Assembly (NCBI GenBank): GCA_016218725.1 | Contig: JACRDB010000019.1 | Span: 26,243 to 90,242 of the forward strand | DNA from: Deltaproteobacteria bacterium | GTDB taxonomy: Bacteria; Myxococcota_A; Polyangia; Polyangiales; Ga0077539 | Length of the DNA: 64,000 nt | Direction of reading: 5' to 3' | Shown: positions 1 to 10,724 of the stretch, one piece after another | Layout of the letters: each line of letters begins with the position of its first letter | Position numbering within the stretch: position 1 is the first letter of the stretch | The notes under the pieces: generated by a model | Database searches by the model: none | The model's input: the letters and a program-made list of their open reading frames with translations, nothing else | Told to the model about the DNA's origin: nothing | Translations under genes and position numbers: made by a program

Positions 1-480
1 GTTCCGGCGTAGAGTGCCCGCGAGGCACGCCGTGGAGGCCACCGCCAGGAGCCCGACCAGGGCGTACATCCGGGCCTCGCGGCCGTAGGCCACCCCGAGC
101 GGGGAGACCGCCGTCAGGAGCGAGGCCCAGGCCCCGGCCCTCGGGCTCCCGAGGGAGCGCCCGAGGAGCCACACCACGAGGACCGTGGTGACCCCGGCCA
201 CGGCGCTCGGCAGGCGCACCCAGGCCTCGGCCGTGCCCCCGAGGCCGGTCCACCCGAGGAGGGTGAGGTAGTACAGCGGGGGGTGCTGGTCGTCGAGGGC
301 CGTGGCCAGCAGGAGCTCCAGCACCGCCCGGGCCCCGCGACCGCGGTCGTAGACGGCGAAGAGCTCGTCGTAGGAGTAGGCCAGGGCGCCGAGGTGACCG
401 CACCGCAGGAGGGCGCCGAGCCCCAGGGCCAGGGCCAGGACCGCGAGCGCCTCGGGGTCCCTTCGGGGGTGAGAGGCCAC
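1..480 (-). CDS. GT39-family membrane glycosyltransferase, N-terminal part (cut by window edge)
   Basis: The reading frame is open from a GTG at 480 to the window edge (160 codons), so the C-terminus is missing. An early hydrophobic helix (about residues 11-26) is followed by the acidic motif YSYDEL (36-40) and DDQHPPLYY (63-71). These are typical of the first periplasmic loop of dolichyl-phosphate-mannose/ArnT-type GT39 transferases, which move lipid-linked sugars onto acceptors outside the membrane. More hydrophobic helices follow. It starts 6 bp after the glmM stop on the same strand and is probably the last gene of that operon. Family assignment is good; donor and acceptor cannot be inferred. 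Confidence 0.75.
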   Translation of the reverse strand, partial: MASHPRRDPEALAVLALALGLGALLRCGHLGALAYSYDELFAVYDRGRGARAVLELLLATALDDQHPPLYYLTLLGWTGLGGTAEAWVRLPSAVAGVTTVLVVWLLGRSLGSPRAGAWASLLTAVSPLGVAYGREARMYALVGLLAVASTACLAGTLRRN

Positions 481-486
481 GCGAGG

Positions 487-1911
487 TCAGGCCAGGTCGG
501 CCCTCGCGGCGTCGAGGATCCCTTCGGCCATCGCGCGCAGCGAGGCCTCGTCTTCGCCTTCGAGCATGACCCGGAGCTTGGGCTCGGTGCCGCTCCAGCG
601 CACGAGCACCCTGCCGTCCTGGCCGAGCCTGGTCTCCGCGGCGCGGATGGCCTTCTGGGCGTGCGGCAGCTGCGAGAGGTCCCGGCGGGCCTTGAAGGTG
701 GCGTTGACCAGCACCTGCGGCACCCGCTGGAGCGCGGCGGCGGCCAGCTCGCTCAGGGGCCGCTGGGAGAGCACCAGGCCGGACACCACCTGGAGCGCGG
801 CGATGAGCCCGTCCCCGGTGGTGGCGTAGTCCAGGAACACCAGGTGGCCGCTCTGCTCCCCGCCGAAGTTGTAGCCCTCCCGGCGCATGACCTCGACCAC
901 GTAGCGGTCACCCACGGCGGTGCGCACCAGGGAGCACCCGAGGGAGGCCAGCGCCCGCTCCAGCCCGAGGTTGCTCATCACCGTGGCCACCACCGTGTCC
1001 CGCGCCAGCGCCCCGGACTCCTTCATCCTCCGCGCGCAAATGGACATGATCGCGTCGCCGTCGACCACCGAGCCCCGCTCATCCACTACGATGAGCCGGT
1101 CGGCGTCGCCGTCCAGGGCCACGCCAAGGTGGGCCTTTCGCTTGAGCACCTCCGCGGCCATGGTCTCCGGGTGGAGGGCGCCGCAGCGGTCATTGATGTT
1201 CTTTCCGCTGGGCTTCACCCCGATGGCGTGGACGTCCGCGCCGAGCTCCGAGAAGACCAGCGGGGCCACCCGGTACGCCGCCCCGTGGGCGCCGTCCACC
1301 ACCACCTTGAGCCCGTCCAGCCGCAGGCTCCGGGGGATCGTGCCCTTCACGTACGTGACGTAGCGCCCGCGCGAGTCCTCCAGCTTCTCCGAGCGGCCGA
1401 CGCCCCCCTCGGTGCGGCGGGAGGTCACCAGCCGCGGGTCGTCCAGGAGCGCCTCGAGCTCGGCCTCGGCGCTGTCCGGGAGCTTGAACCCGTCGGCCCC
1501 GAAGATCTTGATGCCGTTGTCCTGGTAGGGGTTGTGCGAGGCGGAGATCACCACCCCCGCGTCGGCCCTCATGGACTGGACGATGTACGCGATGGCGGGC
1601 GTGGGGAGCGGGCCGGTCATGAGCACCCTGCCCCCCTGGGAGCACACCCCGGAGGCCAGGGCGCTCTCCAGCATATAGCCCGACAGGCGCGTGTCCTTGC
1701 CGATGACGACCCGCGCGGGGCGCCCTCCGCGGGCGCTCCACCAGGCCACCGCGGCGCCGACCTTCATGGCGATCTCCGGGGTCATCGGGTGCTCGTTGGC
1801 CACGCCGCGGATGCCGTCGGTGCCGAACAGCTTCCTCGCAGGGGGCGGGGCCGGGGCATGCTCCGAGGTCGGAGCGGTCTTGCTCTTGGCGCTCATCGGG
1901 GTCCGAACCAT
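487..1911 (-). CDS. glmM: phosphoglucosamine mutase GlmM
   Basis: Converts glucosamine-6-phosphate to glucosamine-1-phosphate for UDP-GlcNAc and cell-wall synthesis. Visible are the N-terminal FGTDGIRG block (29-36), the phosphoserine loop SASHNP (123-128, active Ser 125), the Mg-binding DGDADR motif, the sugar-binding GGEQSGH loop and the C-terminal phosphate-binding [10 protein letters not shown]. At 474 residues it is about 25-30 longer than typical, the excess being a Lys/Pro/Ala N-terminal tail; Met 6 (position 1896) is an alternative start. It lies directly downstream of cdaR and cdaA, the arrangement in which GlmM is known in Gram-positives to bind and restrain CdaA. Confidence 0.97.
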   Translation of the reverse strand: MVRTPMSAKSKTAPTSEHAPAPPPARKLFGTDGIRGVANEHPMTPEIAMKVGAAVAWWSARGGRPARVVIGKDTRLSGYMLESALASGVCSQGGRVLMTGPLPTPAIAYIVQSMRADAGVVISASHNPYQDNGIKIFGADGFKLPDSAEAELEALLDDPRLVTSRRTEGGVGRSEKLEDSRGRYVTYVKGTIPRSLRLDGLKVVVDGAHGAAYRVAPLVFSELGADVHAIGVKPSGKNINDRCGALHPETMAAEVLKRKAHLGVALDGDADRLIVVDERGSVVDGDAIMSICARRMKESGALARDTVVATVMSNLGLERALASLGCSLVRTAVGDRYVVEVMRREGYNFGGEQSGHLVFLDYATTGDGLIAALQVVSGLVLSQRPLSELAAAALQRVPQVLVNATFKARRDLSQLPHAQKAIRAAETRLGQDGRVLVRWSGTEPKLRVMLEGEDEASLRAMAEGILDAARADLA

Positions 1912-1921
1912 ACACCCATCG

Positions 1922-2857
1922 CTACCGCAGCGGCACCACGATCACCTCCGCGGGCGACACGCCCACCAGGTCCACCCCCTCGGGCAGCGGGCGAAGCTGC
2001 ACCCGGGCGGTGCCCGGTCCCCTCGCGGGGCTCACGCCGGTGGTGTCCACCCAGGGGACCACCGCCGAGGCCCGCAGGCGCTCCAGCACCGTGGGGTCTC
2101 CTCGGAGCACCAGCTCCACCGCAGGCGGCCTCAGGCTCGCGCGCTGGGGCCCAAGGGCCGTGAGCTCCACCGCGCTGAACCGCCGTTCAGCGAACACCGG
2201 CACGACCTCAAAGGACACCCTCGCCCCGGCGGCGAGGTCAAAGGTCACGCCGCTCCGGGCGGCCTCCAGGGGGATCCGGCGCTCGTGGCGCCCGACGCCC
2301 ACGCCGGTGATGTCCACCGGCTCCGTGTGCACCGCCACGATGGGGTCCACCAGGAGCGCGGGCCCCGTGACCCTCACGGTCTGGGGCTCGACCTCCACCA
2401 CGGGGCCCAGCCTGGCGCGCCCCTGGGGGGCGCCCACCACGTCCGGACGAATGGGCAAGGCGCGGGAGACCAGCACGTCCCAGTGGAGGTCCAGCGCGTC
2501 GGGCGTAAAGCCGTAGAAGGTCACCCCGGCGGGCAGGCGCACGAGCCTCGCGTCGAGCCTCACCTGCCGCTGGCGCCCCGCACGCAGGTCAAGCTGGATG
2601 GGCCCGAGGGTCTCCACCCGGAGGTTGTTCACCAGCGAGGGGGAGCCCTGGACCGTGAGGCGCACCTTGTCGGGCACCTCGCTCAGGAGCACCGGGCGCC
2701 CCGGGCTGCGCAGCGGGAGCACCACGGTCACCGGCACCTCGATGGCCCGCTGGATGGTCCCCGCCCCGCGCACATAGGAGTACAGCACCACGGAGAGGAG
2801 CACGCTGGTGGCCTTGAGGCCGAGGTTCTCCGAGAGGCTGGCGGGCAGGACGGCCAC
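1922..2857 (-). CDS. cdaR: YbbR/CdaR-like membrane-anchored regulator of the diadenylate cyclase
   Basis: 311 residues: a short cytoplasmic lead, one transmembrane helix (about 13-30), then an extracytoplasmic region made of repeated beta-rich YbbR domains (for example the recurring pattern of V-R-V-T-G-P and V.L.G.P strands). YbbR/CdaR proteins bind and modulate the membrane cyclase CdaA. The position between cdaA and glmM, with 4- and 10-bp gaps, is the classical cdaA-cdaR-glmM order and is the strongest support. The periplasmic repeats diverge in sequence, so the number of YbbR domains (three or four) is uncertain. Confidence 0.85.
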   Translation of the reverse strand: MAVLPASLSENLGLKATSVLLSVVLYSYVRGAGTIQRAIEVPVTVVLPLRSPGRPVLLSEVPDKVRLTVQGSPSLVNNLRVETLGPIQLDLRAGRQRQVRLDARLVRLPAGVTFYGFTPDALDLHWDVLVSRALPIRPDVVGAPQGRARLGPVVEVEPQTVRVTGPALLVDPIVAVHTEPVDITGVGVGRHERRIPLEAARSGVTFDLAAGARVSFEVVPVFAERRFSAVELTALGPQRASLRPPAVELVLRGDPTVLERLRASAVVPWVDTTGVSPARGPGTARVQLRPLPEGVDLVGVSPAEVIVVPLR

Positions 2858-2861
2858 CGGG

Positions 2862-3746
2862 TCAGTTCTCCGAGGGCGGGGGGCGCTCCGGGGGCGGCAG
2901 CGACGCGCGACCCGCGCGGCGGCTCTCGGCCTCCTGGGTGTCCCGCAGGTACGCCGCGGCCTTGCGGGCGTAGAAGAGCCCGTAGAGCGCCTGGCGCAGG
3001 GACTGGGTGTCCAGGCCCCGGACGATGTTCCCGTTGAAGCACATGGAGACCTCTCCGCGCTCCTCGCTCACGATGATCACCACGGCGTCGGTCTCCTCGG
3101 ACACGCCGATGGCGGCGCGGTGCCGCGTCCCGAGGGAGCGCTCCAGCGCGGGGTTGTTGGTCAGGGGCAGGAGCGCCCCGGCCTTCCAGATGCGCGCGTT
3201 GCGGATCACCACGGCGCCGTCGTGGAGGGGGTTCTGCTGCGCGGAGATGAACACCGCGTACAGGAGCTCGCGCGTGCATGCCGCGTCGAGCACCACGCCG
3301 TGGCTGGCGAAGTCGTCCAGGGCGGCCTCGCGCTCAAAGACGATGATCGCCCCGAGCTTGCGCTGGGCCAGGAGCCCCGCGGCCTGGATGGCCTCCTCCA
3401 CGGCGCCGCTCTCCTCCACCTTGCGCCAGCGCCACAGGAACGACCGGTTGCCCACCCGCATCAGGGTCCGGCGGATGTCCCCCTGGAAGATCACCACCAC
3501 CAGGAGCAGGAACGACGCCAGGAGACGGTCCAGGAGCGAGTACACGGTGACCAGCCCGAGGCGCTGGGCGGCCAGGTACACCACCACCACGAAGCCGAGG
3601 CCCTGCCCGACCTGGAGCGCGCGGGTGCCTCGCAGGATCAGCAGCAGCCGGTAGATCGCATACGCGACGATGGACACGTCCACCACGTCGCGGAGGAGCT
3701 CCGCCACGCCCCGGGGATGGAACAGTCCGAAGAGGCCCTCGAGCAC
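2862..3746 (-). CDS. cdaA: membrane diadenylate cyclase CdaA (c-di-AMP synthase)
   Basis: 294 residues. Three N-terminal hydrophobic helices (about 24-38, 50-66, 70-87) precede a DisA_N/DAC catalytic domain (about 110-250). Its signature DGA (176-178) and RHR (208-210) motifs are intact, as is the adjacent nucleotide-contact sequence PLTNNP. Family knowledge: these proteins join two ATP into cyclic di-AMP. The extra 30-residue Arg/Pro-rich C-terminal tail is unusual for the family. It sits 4 bp downstream of folP and 4 bp upstream of cdaR, so translation is probably coupled. Activity is expected because both motifs are complete. Confidence 0.95.
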   Translation of the reverse strand: MLEGLFGLFHPRGVAELLRDVVDVSIVAYAIYRLLLILRGTRALQVGQGLGFVVVVYLAAQRLGLVTVYSLLDRLLASFLLLVVVIFQGDIRRTLMRVGNRSFLWRWRKVEESGAVEEAIQAAGLLAQRKLGAIIVFEREAALDDFASHGVVLDAACTRELLYAVFISAQQNPLHDGAVVIRNARIWKAGALLPLTNNPALERSLGTRHRAAIGVSEETDAVVIIVSEERGEVSMCFNGNIVRGLDTQSLRQALYGLFYARKAAAYLRDTQEAESRRAGRASLPPPERPPPSEN

Positions 3747-3750
3747 GCCC

Positions 3751-4626
3751 TCACCCTCGGAGGCTCAGCGCGTGGGCCACCCTCGCCGCCTGGCGGCACG
3801 CGCCCACGTCGTGCACGCGCAGCACGGCGGCGCCCTGCCACACCGCCAGCGCCACCGCCGCCGCGGTGCCCCCGAGGCGCTCCGTGGGCCCGGCGCGACC
3901 CTCCCCCGGGGCGTCATCCCACTGGTCGCGGTAGGGCTCGGAGGCCACCAGGAAGCTCTTGCGCGACACGCCCACACAGAGAGGGTACCCCAGCGCCTTG
4001 AGGGGCGCGAGGCGCGCCAGCACCCTCAGCGACTGCTCCGCGGTCTTGGCGAAGCCCACCCCGGGGTCCAGCAGGATCCTGCCCCGGGGCACCCCCACGG
4101 CCTGGAGCCTCGCCGCCACGGCCCCGAGGGCCTCACACACCTCCCCCACCACGTCATCGTACTCCGTGAGGGCGCCCATGGTGGTAGGTGTCCCCCGCGC
4201 ATGCATGGCAATGTAGGCTGACCCATGGCACTGTGCGATAGCCCCAAGGGCCTCGGGCGGGTCACCGAGGCCGGTGTCATTCACGATGTTGGCGCCGACT
4301 CCAAGGGCTTCTCGGGCCACGCGGGCGCGGAAGGTGTCCACGGAGAGTGGCGCGGCGGTCGCCCTCCGCAGTCCGCGGAGCACGGGGAGCACGCGCTGGA
4401 GCTCGATTTCCTCGGGAACGATTTCCGCGCCGGGGCGGGTGCTCTGGCCGCCGATGTCCAGGGCGTCGGCGCCCTCGCGCAGGAGCTCCAGGCCCTGGGC
4501 GATGGCGCGGTCAGGGTCTAGGAAGCGACCTCCATCGGAGAAGGAATCCGGGGTGACGTTGACGATGCCGAGGAGGTAGGGCCGGGACCAGTCCCAGACG
4601 ACGCCCCCAAGCGCCAGGGGCTCCAC
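3751..4626 (-). CDS. folP: dihydropteroate synthase
   Basis: Condenses p-aminobenzoate with dihydropterin pyrophosphate in folate synthesis. The TIM-barrel motifs are clear: GIVNVTPDSFSDGG (about residues 20-33), DIGGQSTRPGA (about 57-67), DPGVGFAKT and GVSRKSF. Length (291) is normal. The N-terminus is short and fits the ATG at 4626, 4 bp after the ftsH stop. The ftsH-folP-glmM order is also seen in enterobacteria; here cdaA and cdaR are inserted between folP and glmM. Confidence 0.96.
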   Translation of the reverse strand: MEPLALGGVVWDWSRPYLLGIVNVTPDSFSDGGRFLDPDRAIAQGLELLREGADALDIGGQSTRPGAEIVPEEIELQRVLPVLRGLRRATAAPLSVDTFRARVAREALGVGANIVNDTGLGDPPEALGAIAQCHGSAYIAMHARGTPTTMGALTEYDDVVGEVCEALGAVAARLQAVGVPRGRILLDPGVGFAKTAEQSLRVLARLAPLKALGYPLCVGVSRKSFLVASEPYRDQWDDAPGEGRAGPTERLGGTAAAVALAVWQGAAVLRVHDVGACRQAARVAHALSLRG

Positions 4627-4630
4627 GCGG

Positions 4631-6571
<1,941 letters not shown>

Positions 6572-6637
6572 AGCTCCCTCGACGCGGGGCGCGGGAGGGC
6601 CCGGAGGGCCCGCACCCGCGGGTACGGTGCAAGAACT

Positions 6638-6666
6638 CTGCTAGCACGCTCGTTCCAGTGCATCAA
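6638..6666 (-). promoter_or_regulatory. candidate sigma70-type promoter for ftsH
   Basis: Read on the minus strand: TTGATG, a 17-bp spacer, TAGCAG, about 60 bp before the ftsH start. The 13-mer AGCGTGCTAGCAG that contains the -10 is repeated exactly upstream of mazG, which argues that it is functional. The -35 overlaps the last codons of the TilS-like gene. Confidence 0.45.
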
Positions 6667-7619
6667 CCACCGTCCTTGGCGCGGCCCTCGGGGGCCGCGA
6701 TCTTCTGTAGGATGACCTGGGACCCCTCGGGGACCCACCGCGCGCGGAGGCTCTGCCCGAGGAGCCGGTCCGAGGGACCCCTCGACGGCGCGCGCAGGAG
6801 CCTGGCCAGGGCCCCCTCGGCCCCGCGGTCACCGCCGAGGAGCCGAAGCGCCTGACGCGCCGCCTCCCGGGAGAGGTCCCGACCCTCCAGCGGCGCCTGG
6901 AGGAGCAGGGTCCCCGGGCGTCCGGGGCGGGTCCCCGCGCGCGCCGTCGCCCGGAGCCCCCGGCGGTAGCGCCGCGCCGAGCGCCCGAGGCCCGCCAGCG
7001 CCCGGTCCACCCCCGGGTGATACGCCCGGAGCGCCGGGAGGAGCCTCCGGGAGAGGTGGGTTTCCTCGCGGGGCTCGCTCGACGGCGGCCATGGGCTCCA
7101 GCTGGTGACGCCGAGCGCCGTCGCCTCGCCGTAGGTAAACGGGAGGAAGGGACGCACCACCCCGGTGGTCTCCCTGGGGCAGAGCCCCCTCACGGCGAAC
7201 AGCTCCCCGTGGCGGAGCACCTCTCGGAGTACGGTGCAGGCATCGTCTTCCAACGTATGTCCGAGGGCGACCACCCGGAAGCCCCCCTCCCTCGCCAGGG
7301 CCTTGAGCTCCTTGAGGACCGCCACCCGCGCCCCGGCCCCGCGCGGGCGGACCGCGGTGAAGTCCAGCCCCAGGCCCCGGGCCGCGTGGCCCAGCTCCGC
7401 CGCCAGCTCCGCGGAGTCCGACGCCTCGTCGCCGGTCTCGATGAAGGCCCCCAGCACGGACCCGAGCCCCAGCGCCTTGCGGTGAGCCTGCAGAAAGGCC
7501 CCGAGGGCTAGCCCGACGCCCCCGGGCCCGAGCCCCACCAGCACGTCCGCGCCCCGGGGGAAGAAGCCCCCGCGGAGGACGTGCCGGAGGGCCCTCTGCG
7601 TCAGAGGGTGTTCACGCAA
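6663..7619 (-). CDS. degenerate TilS/TtcA-like PP-loop protein
   Basis: 318 residues from a TTG at 7619; a longer frame runs into the neighbouring gene, where it has no family resemblance, so TTG is preferred. The fold pattern of N-type PP-loop ATPases is recognisable: VLVGLGPGGVGLAL where SGGxDS belongs, then LGHTLEDDACTVLREVLRHG (compare GHHRDDxxETxLL of TtcA/TilS) and RPFLPFTYGEA. The PP-loop Ser and Asp are replaced (S to G, D to V), so ATP pyrophosphatase activity is doubtful. It lies directly upstream of ftsH, the normal position of tilS. It could be a diverged tRNA-modifying enzyme or a non-catalytic relative. The C-terminal third is Arg-rich. Confidence 0.65.
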   Translation of the reverse strand: MREHPLTQRALRHVLRGGFFPRGADVLVGLGPGGVGLALGAFLQAHRKALGLGSVLGAFIETGDEASDSAELAAELGHAARGLGLDFTAVRPRGAGARVAVLKELKALAREGGFRVVALGHTLEDDACTVLREVLRHGELFAVRGLCPRETTGVVRPFLPFTYGEATALGVTSWSPWPPSSEPREETHLSRRLLPALRAYHPGVDRALAGLGRSARRYRRGLRATARAGTRPGRPGTLLLQAPLEGRDLSREAARQALRLLGGDRGAEGALARLLRAPSRGPSDRLLGQSLRARWVPEGSQVILQKIAAPEGRAKDGG

Positions 7620-7809
7620 GCTCGAACTCCTTGCAGAAGATCCCCACGAGGGGAACGCCCAGGAACGCCCTGCGGAGGTGCAGCGCGTTGGGGTACCCGT
7701 GGGCGCAAACGCCCTCCCTCGGCACGAAGTGCGCGCAGTCCTCGCAGGTGTGCCGAAGCTGGTAGCGCGCCCTCTCCGCAAGAAACGCAGGTGTCGGTGG
7801 GAGGTTCAA
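7612..7809 (-). CDS. small four-cysteine protein (putative metal- or Fe-S-binding)
   Basis: 65 residues with four Cys (22, 25, 35, 59) in the spacing CxxC-x9-C-x23-C, flanked by His 21 and His 27, and a conserved-looking GYPNALHLRR segment. No family is recognised. The product runs through the region that a longer reading of the TilS-like gene would claim, but only this frame has patterned Cys and normal composition. Its last codons overlap the TTG start of the PP-loop gene by 8 bp, so the two are probably translated together. Zinc or iron-sulfur binding is inferred from the Cys pattern only. Confidence 0.65.
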   Translation of the reverse strand: MNLPPTPAFLAERARYQLRHTCEDCAHFVPREGVCAHGYPNALHLRRAFLGVPLVGIFCKEFELA

Positions 7810-7821
7810 GGGTCCCGGAGG

Positions 7822-9051
7822 CTACCATCGCGCGCGGGGCTTCCGCAGGAGCGTCACCACGCACTCAAGATGCGGCGTCTGGGGGAACATTTCAAAGGCG
7901 TCCAGGTGCTCCACCCGAAAGCCCCCGAGGAGCACCTGGAGGTCCCTCCCGAGGGTGGGTGGGTCGCAGGAGACGTACACCACGCGCTTTGCGCGGCCCT
8001 TGAGCAGGGCCTCGCACACCTCCCTGGCGCCGGTCCGGGGCGGGTCCAGCACCACCACCTCCGCGGGGTGCCCTCGCACCGCGTCCTCGGCCATCCCTCG
8101 GAGCACCGTCACACCCTTCTGCGCCCTCGCCCGGAGGTTCTCCTCCAGGGCCTTCACGGCCCCCAGGTCGCTCTCCACCGCGCATACCGCAGCCGCCTCG
8201 CGCGCGAGTGCCAGGGTGAAGTTCCCGCTCCCGGCATGGAGCTCCAGCACCTTCCTCCCTCGGGCCTCCGCCCGCCTGGCCACCAGCGCCACGAGCGCGC
8301 CGTTCAAACCCTCGTTGGCCTGGGCGAAGCCGTCGGGGGGCAACAACAGAAGCTCCCCGTCGGCCCCTCGCTGGGCCGGCCTCGGGTCCCCGACGGTGAT
8401 GGGCGCCGAGGCCCCGGGGGCCCCGAGCGCCACCCCCTCCAGCCCACCGCCCAGGAGCGCCGACAGTTCCTCGACCAGCTCCGCGGTGACCGCCACCTGC
8501 GGGTGCAGCGAACACACCACCCGACCACTACGCCCCAGGGCCAGGGAAAGTTCCCCCTGGTCTCCTATTTTTCGGACAAATTGTCCGATTTCTTTGGCTG
8601 CCTTCTGGATTCTCTCGTCGAGGACCGGGCAGGGGTCCGCGGGGACCAGGTCCTGGGAGCGCCTCGCGCGGAACCCGAGGAGGAGCGCCGGGCCGCGGGC
8701 GTCCCAGGCGAGGCGCGCGCGAGAGCGGTAGCCATAGGGGGCGGGCGAAGGGTGCCACGAGACCGGGAGCGCCCGCACCTCCGGGGGGAGCGCCCGTTGG
8801 AGGAGCGCGAGGTGAGCGCTCGCCTGGAGCGACGCGCTGGCGTGTTGCCACGCGCAGCCGCCGCAGACCCCGAAGCGCGGGCAGGGCGGCGCGACCCTCT
8901 CCGGGGAGGCTTCGAGCACCGCGGGGGCGCCGTCGCCGCCGAGGGTCACGACCTCGCCCGGGAGGGCCCCAGGCACATGCATCCAGCGGCCATCGACGCG
9001 GCAGAGGCCGTCGCCGGAGGGGCCCAGGGCCTCGACGCGGACGGTGGTCAC
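7822..9051 (-). CDS. TrmA/RlmD-family RNA (uracil-5-)-methyltransferase
   Basis: 409 residues from GTG. An N-terminal TRAM-like beta domain (1-50) is followed by Fe-S ligands C57, C63, C66 and a fourth Cys in ADPCPV. The SAM-binding Rossmann motif HAGSGNFTLALA, the VVLDPPRTGA motif and the catalytic-Cys motif YVSCDPPTLGRD are all present. The family methylates U54 of tRNA or U1939/U747 of 23S rRNA using a Cys nucleophile. The Fe-S cluster and TRAM domain favour the RlmD/RlmC-like branch, but the target base cannot be assigned by eye. The start codon shares GTGA with the stop of the upstream lipoprotein. Confidence 0.9.
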   Translation of the reverse strand: MTTVRVEALGPSGDGLCRVDGRWMHVPGALPGEVVTLGGDGAPAVLEASPERVAPPCPRFGVCGGCAWQHASASLQASAHLALLQRALPPEVRALPVSWHPSPAPYGYRSRARLAWDARGPALLLGFRARRSQDLVPADPCPVLDERIQKAAKEIGQFVRKIGDQGELSLALGRSGRVVCSLHPQVAVTAELVEELSALLGGGLEGVALGAPGASAPITVGDPRPAQRGADGELLLLPPDGFAQANEGLNGALVALVARRAEARGRKVLELHAGSGNFTLALAREAAAVCAVESDLGAVKALEENLRARAQKGVTVLRGMAEDAVRGHPAEVVVLDPPRTGAREVCEALLKGRAKRVVYVSCDPPTLGRDLQVLLGGFRVEHLDAFEMFPQTPHLECVVTLLRKPRARW

Positions 9052-9683
9052 GGGAAGCGCTGGGCGGGGCGTCCGCGGGCGAAATAGAACTGAAAGCGCC
9101 CTTCGAGCTCGCCCGAGGAGCCAATGCGGTCCTGGGGCTCCGGCGTGGCGCTATCGACGAAATCCCTCACGGGCCTCGGGTCCCGGAGCGCGATGGAGAA
9201 CTCGGACACCTCGGTGTTCCTGGCCTCCGGGGTCGCGATGGAGCTGCCGCGGTAGATGGACTGAAAGATGATGTAGCCGCTGTACGCCTCGAGGGCGACG
9301 TTCTGCCCGCGCTGGGTGGTGCCCCGCCGCCCGCAGCTACGGGTCAGGCCAAGCACCGCATGCACCGGCGCCTGGCCCGCAGCGCCTACCAGGAGCCGCC
9401 GTCCGAGGTTGCGCGAGACGTACTCCGTGTCGTCCACCTGGAAGGTGAGCTCGTCGGTGAACTCCGCGTTGTCCCCGCCGTGCTGTAGTCGAATGGTGAA
9501 GCTCCCGGCGTAGAAGTCCCCGCCAAAGAACGTGGGGTCCAGGGAGAAGTGCGGGTCGTTGATGCCGCACAGGTGCACCCTCAGGGGCCCTCGCACCTCG
9601 CCGATGCCCTCGCCTACGCTGCACGACAGCGCGAGGCTCACGCCCACCAGGGTCCAGGGCGCGCGGGGGCTCACTGGATCCAT
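9048..9683 (-). CDS. hypothetical lipoprotein
   Basis: 211 residues. A signal sequence ends in the lipobox LALSC (Cys 21), so the mature protein is probably lipid-anchored. The rest is beta-rich with no recognised domain; it carries two internal Cys (CGIND and SCGRRG) that could form a disulfide. The first 13 bp overlap the end of mnmA and the stop overlaps the next gene by 4 bp, so it is locked between two RNA-modification genes in one transcript. Its function is unknown. Confidence 0.7.
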   Translation of the reverse strand: MDPVSPRAPWTLVGVSLALSCSVGEGIGEVRGPLRVHLCGINDPHFSLDPTFFGGDFYAGSFTIRLQHGGDNAEFTDELTFQVDDTEYVSRNLGRRLLVGAAGQAPVHAVLGLTRSCGRRGTTQRGQNVALEAYSGYIIFQSIYRGSSIATPEARNTEVSEFSIALRDPRPVRDFVDSATPEPQDRIGSSGELEGRFQFYFARGRPAQRFP

Positions 9684-10717
9684 CCTCCGCCCAGGACGCG
9701 GTCTCCGTCGTAGAACACCGCGGCCTGGCCTGGGGCGACGCCCCGCTGCGGGTTTGAGAGCGCGAGCTCCAGGGTGGGGCCGAGCGCCCTCACTACGCGC
9801 GCTGGTTGCGTCGGCGCGCGATACCTCAGGCGCACCTCCAGGGCCTCCGTAGGCGCCGCGAGCCAGCGGACCTGCGAGACGGTCACCCGGTTGGTGGAGG
9901 CCTCGGCGGCCTCTCCCACGACCACCGTGGCCGTCTCCGGCACGATCCGGAGGACGTACCTGGGCGCCCCGGAGGGACCCACGCCGCGGCGCTGGCCCAC
10001 GGTGAAGCCATGGAGTCCCGCGTGACGCTCGAGCACCGCCCCCTCGAGGGTCTCCACGGTGCCTCCACGCACTCGCTCCGGGCCGTGGGACTGCACGAAC
10101 TCTTTGTAGCTCCGTCCTTCAAGAAAACACAGGTCCGTCGAGTCGGGCTTCCGGGCCACCGCCAGCCCCGCCTCCCAGGCCACGGCCCGCAGGGCGTCCT
10201 TGGCGTACGTCCCCACCGGGAGCACCAGCGCGCGGAGGGCCTCCAGGGGCGCCGCCCAGAGAAAATACGACTGGTCCCTCGCCGGGTCCGTCCCTCGCCG
10301 CAGGTCCACGCCCTCGGCCGTGGGGGCCACCCGGGCGTAGTGCCCGGTGGCGATGTGCGAAGCCCCCAGGCGCCTCGCGAGGTCCCACAGGGGCCCGAAC
10401 TTGATGCCCTCGTTGCAGCGCACACACGGGCTCGGGGTGCGCCCCTGGAGGTACTCCTCCAGGAAGGGAGCGACCACGGTCTCCCGAAAGAGCGCCCGGC
10501 GATCAAAGGTGTAGTGGGGCACCCCCAGGGCCTCGCACACCCTCGCGGCGTCGTACTGGTCCTCCGGGGCGCAGCACCGCCCGGCGTGGCCCTCGCGCAC
10601 ATAGTCCCACAGGTGGAGGGTCACGCCGACCACGTCCCAGCCCTGGCGCTGGAGGAGGAGGGCTGCCACGGAGGAGTCCACCCCTCCGCTCATCCCTACG
10701 ACAATGCGTTGAACCAC
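9671..10717 (-). CDS. mnmA: tRNA-specific 2-thiouridylase MnmA
   Basis: 348 residues. PP-loop SGGVDS (10-15), the catalytic Cys in PCVRCNEGIKFG (C101) and the second, persulfide-forming Cys in TDLCFLEG (C197) are all intact. The GHYAR motif and the C-terminal beta-barrel GQRRGVG segment also match. It installs sulfur at position 2 of the wobble uridine in tRNA Lys, Glu and Gln. It is 7 bp downstream of mazG and overlaps the following lipoprotein gene. Confidence 0.96.
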   Translation of the reverse strand: MVQRIVVGMSGGVDSSVAALLLQRQGWDVVGVTLHLWDYVREGHAGRCCAPEDQYDAARVCEALGVPHYTFDRRALFRETVVAPFLEEYLQGRTPSPCVRCNEGIKFGPLWDLARRLGASHIATGHYARVAPTAEGVDLRRGTDPARDQSYFLWAAPLEALRALVLPVGTYAKDALRAVAWEAGLAVARKPDSTDLCFLEGRSYKEFVQSHGPERVRGGTVETLEGAVLERHAGLHGFTVGQRRGVGPSGAPRYVLRIVPETATVVVGEAAEASTNRVTVSQVRWLAAPTEALEVRLRYRAPTQPARVVRALGPTLELALSNPQRGVAPGQAAVFYDGDRVLGGGWIQ

Positions 10718-10724
10718 GAGAGCT

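Noticed and set aside
283..2163. A 626-codon plus-strand frame over glmM and cdaR
   Set aside because: Antisense shadow of recognisable genes; no motif, runs of His/Arg/Gly/Pro.
6663..7781. Longer 372-residue start for the TilS-like gene
   Set aside because: The extra 55 residues are Arg/Ser/Thr-rich out-of-frame translation of the four-Cys gene; the TTG at 7619 fits better.
9631..9683. The lipoprotein/mnmA overlap as evidence for a frameshift
   Set aside because: Both ends are intact: mnmA has a normal C-terminus and the lipoprotein has a proper signal, so it is an ordinary overlap.
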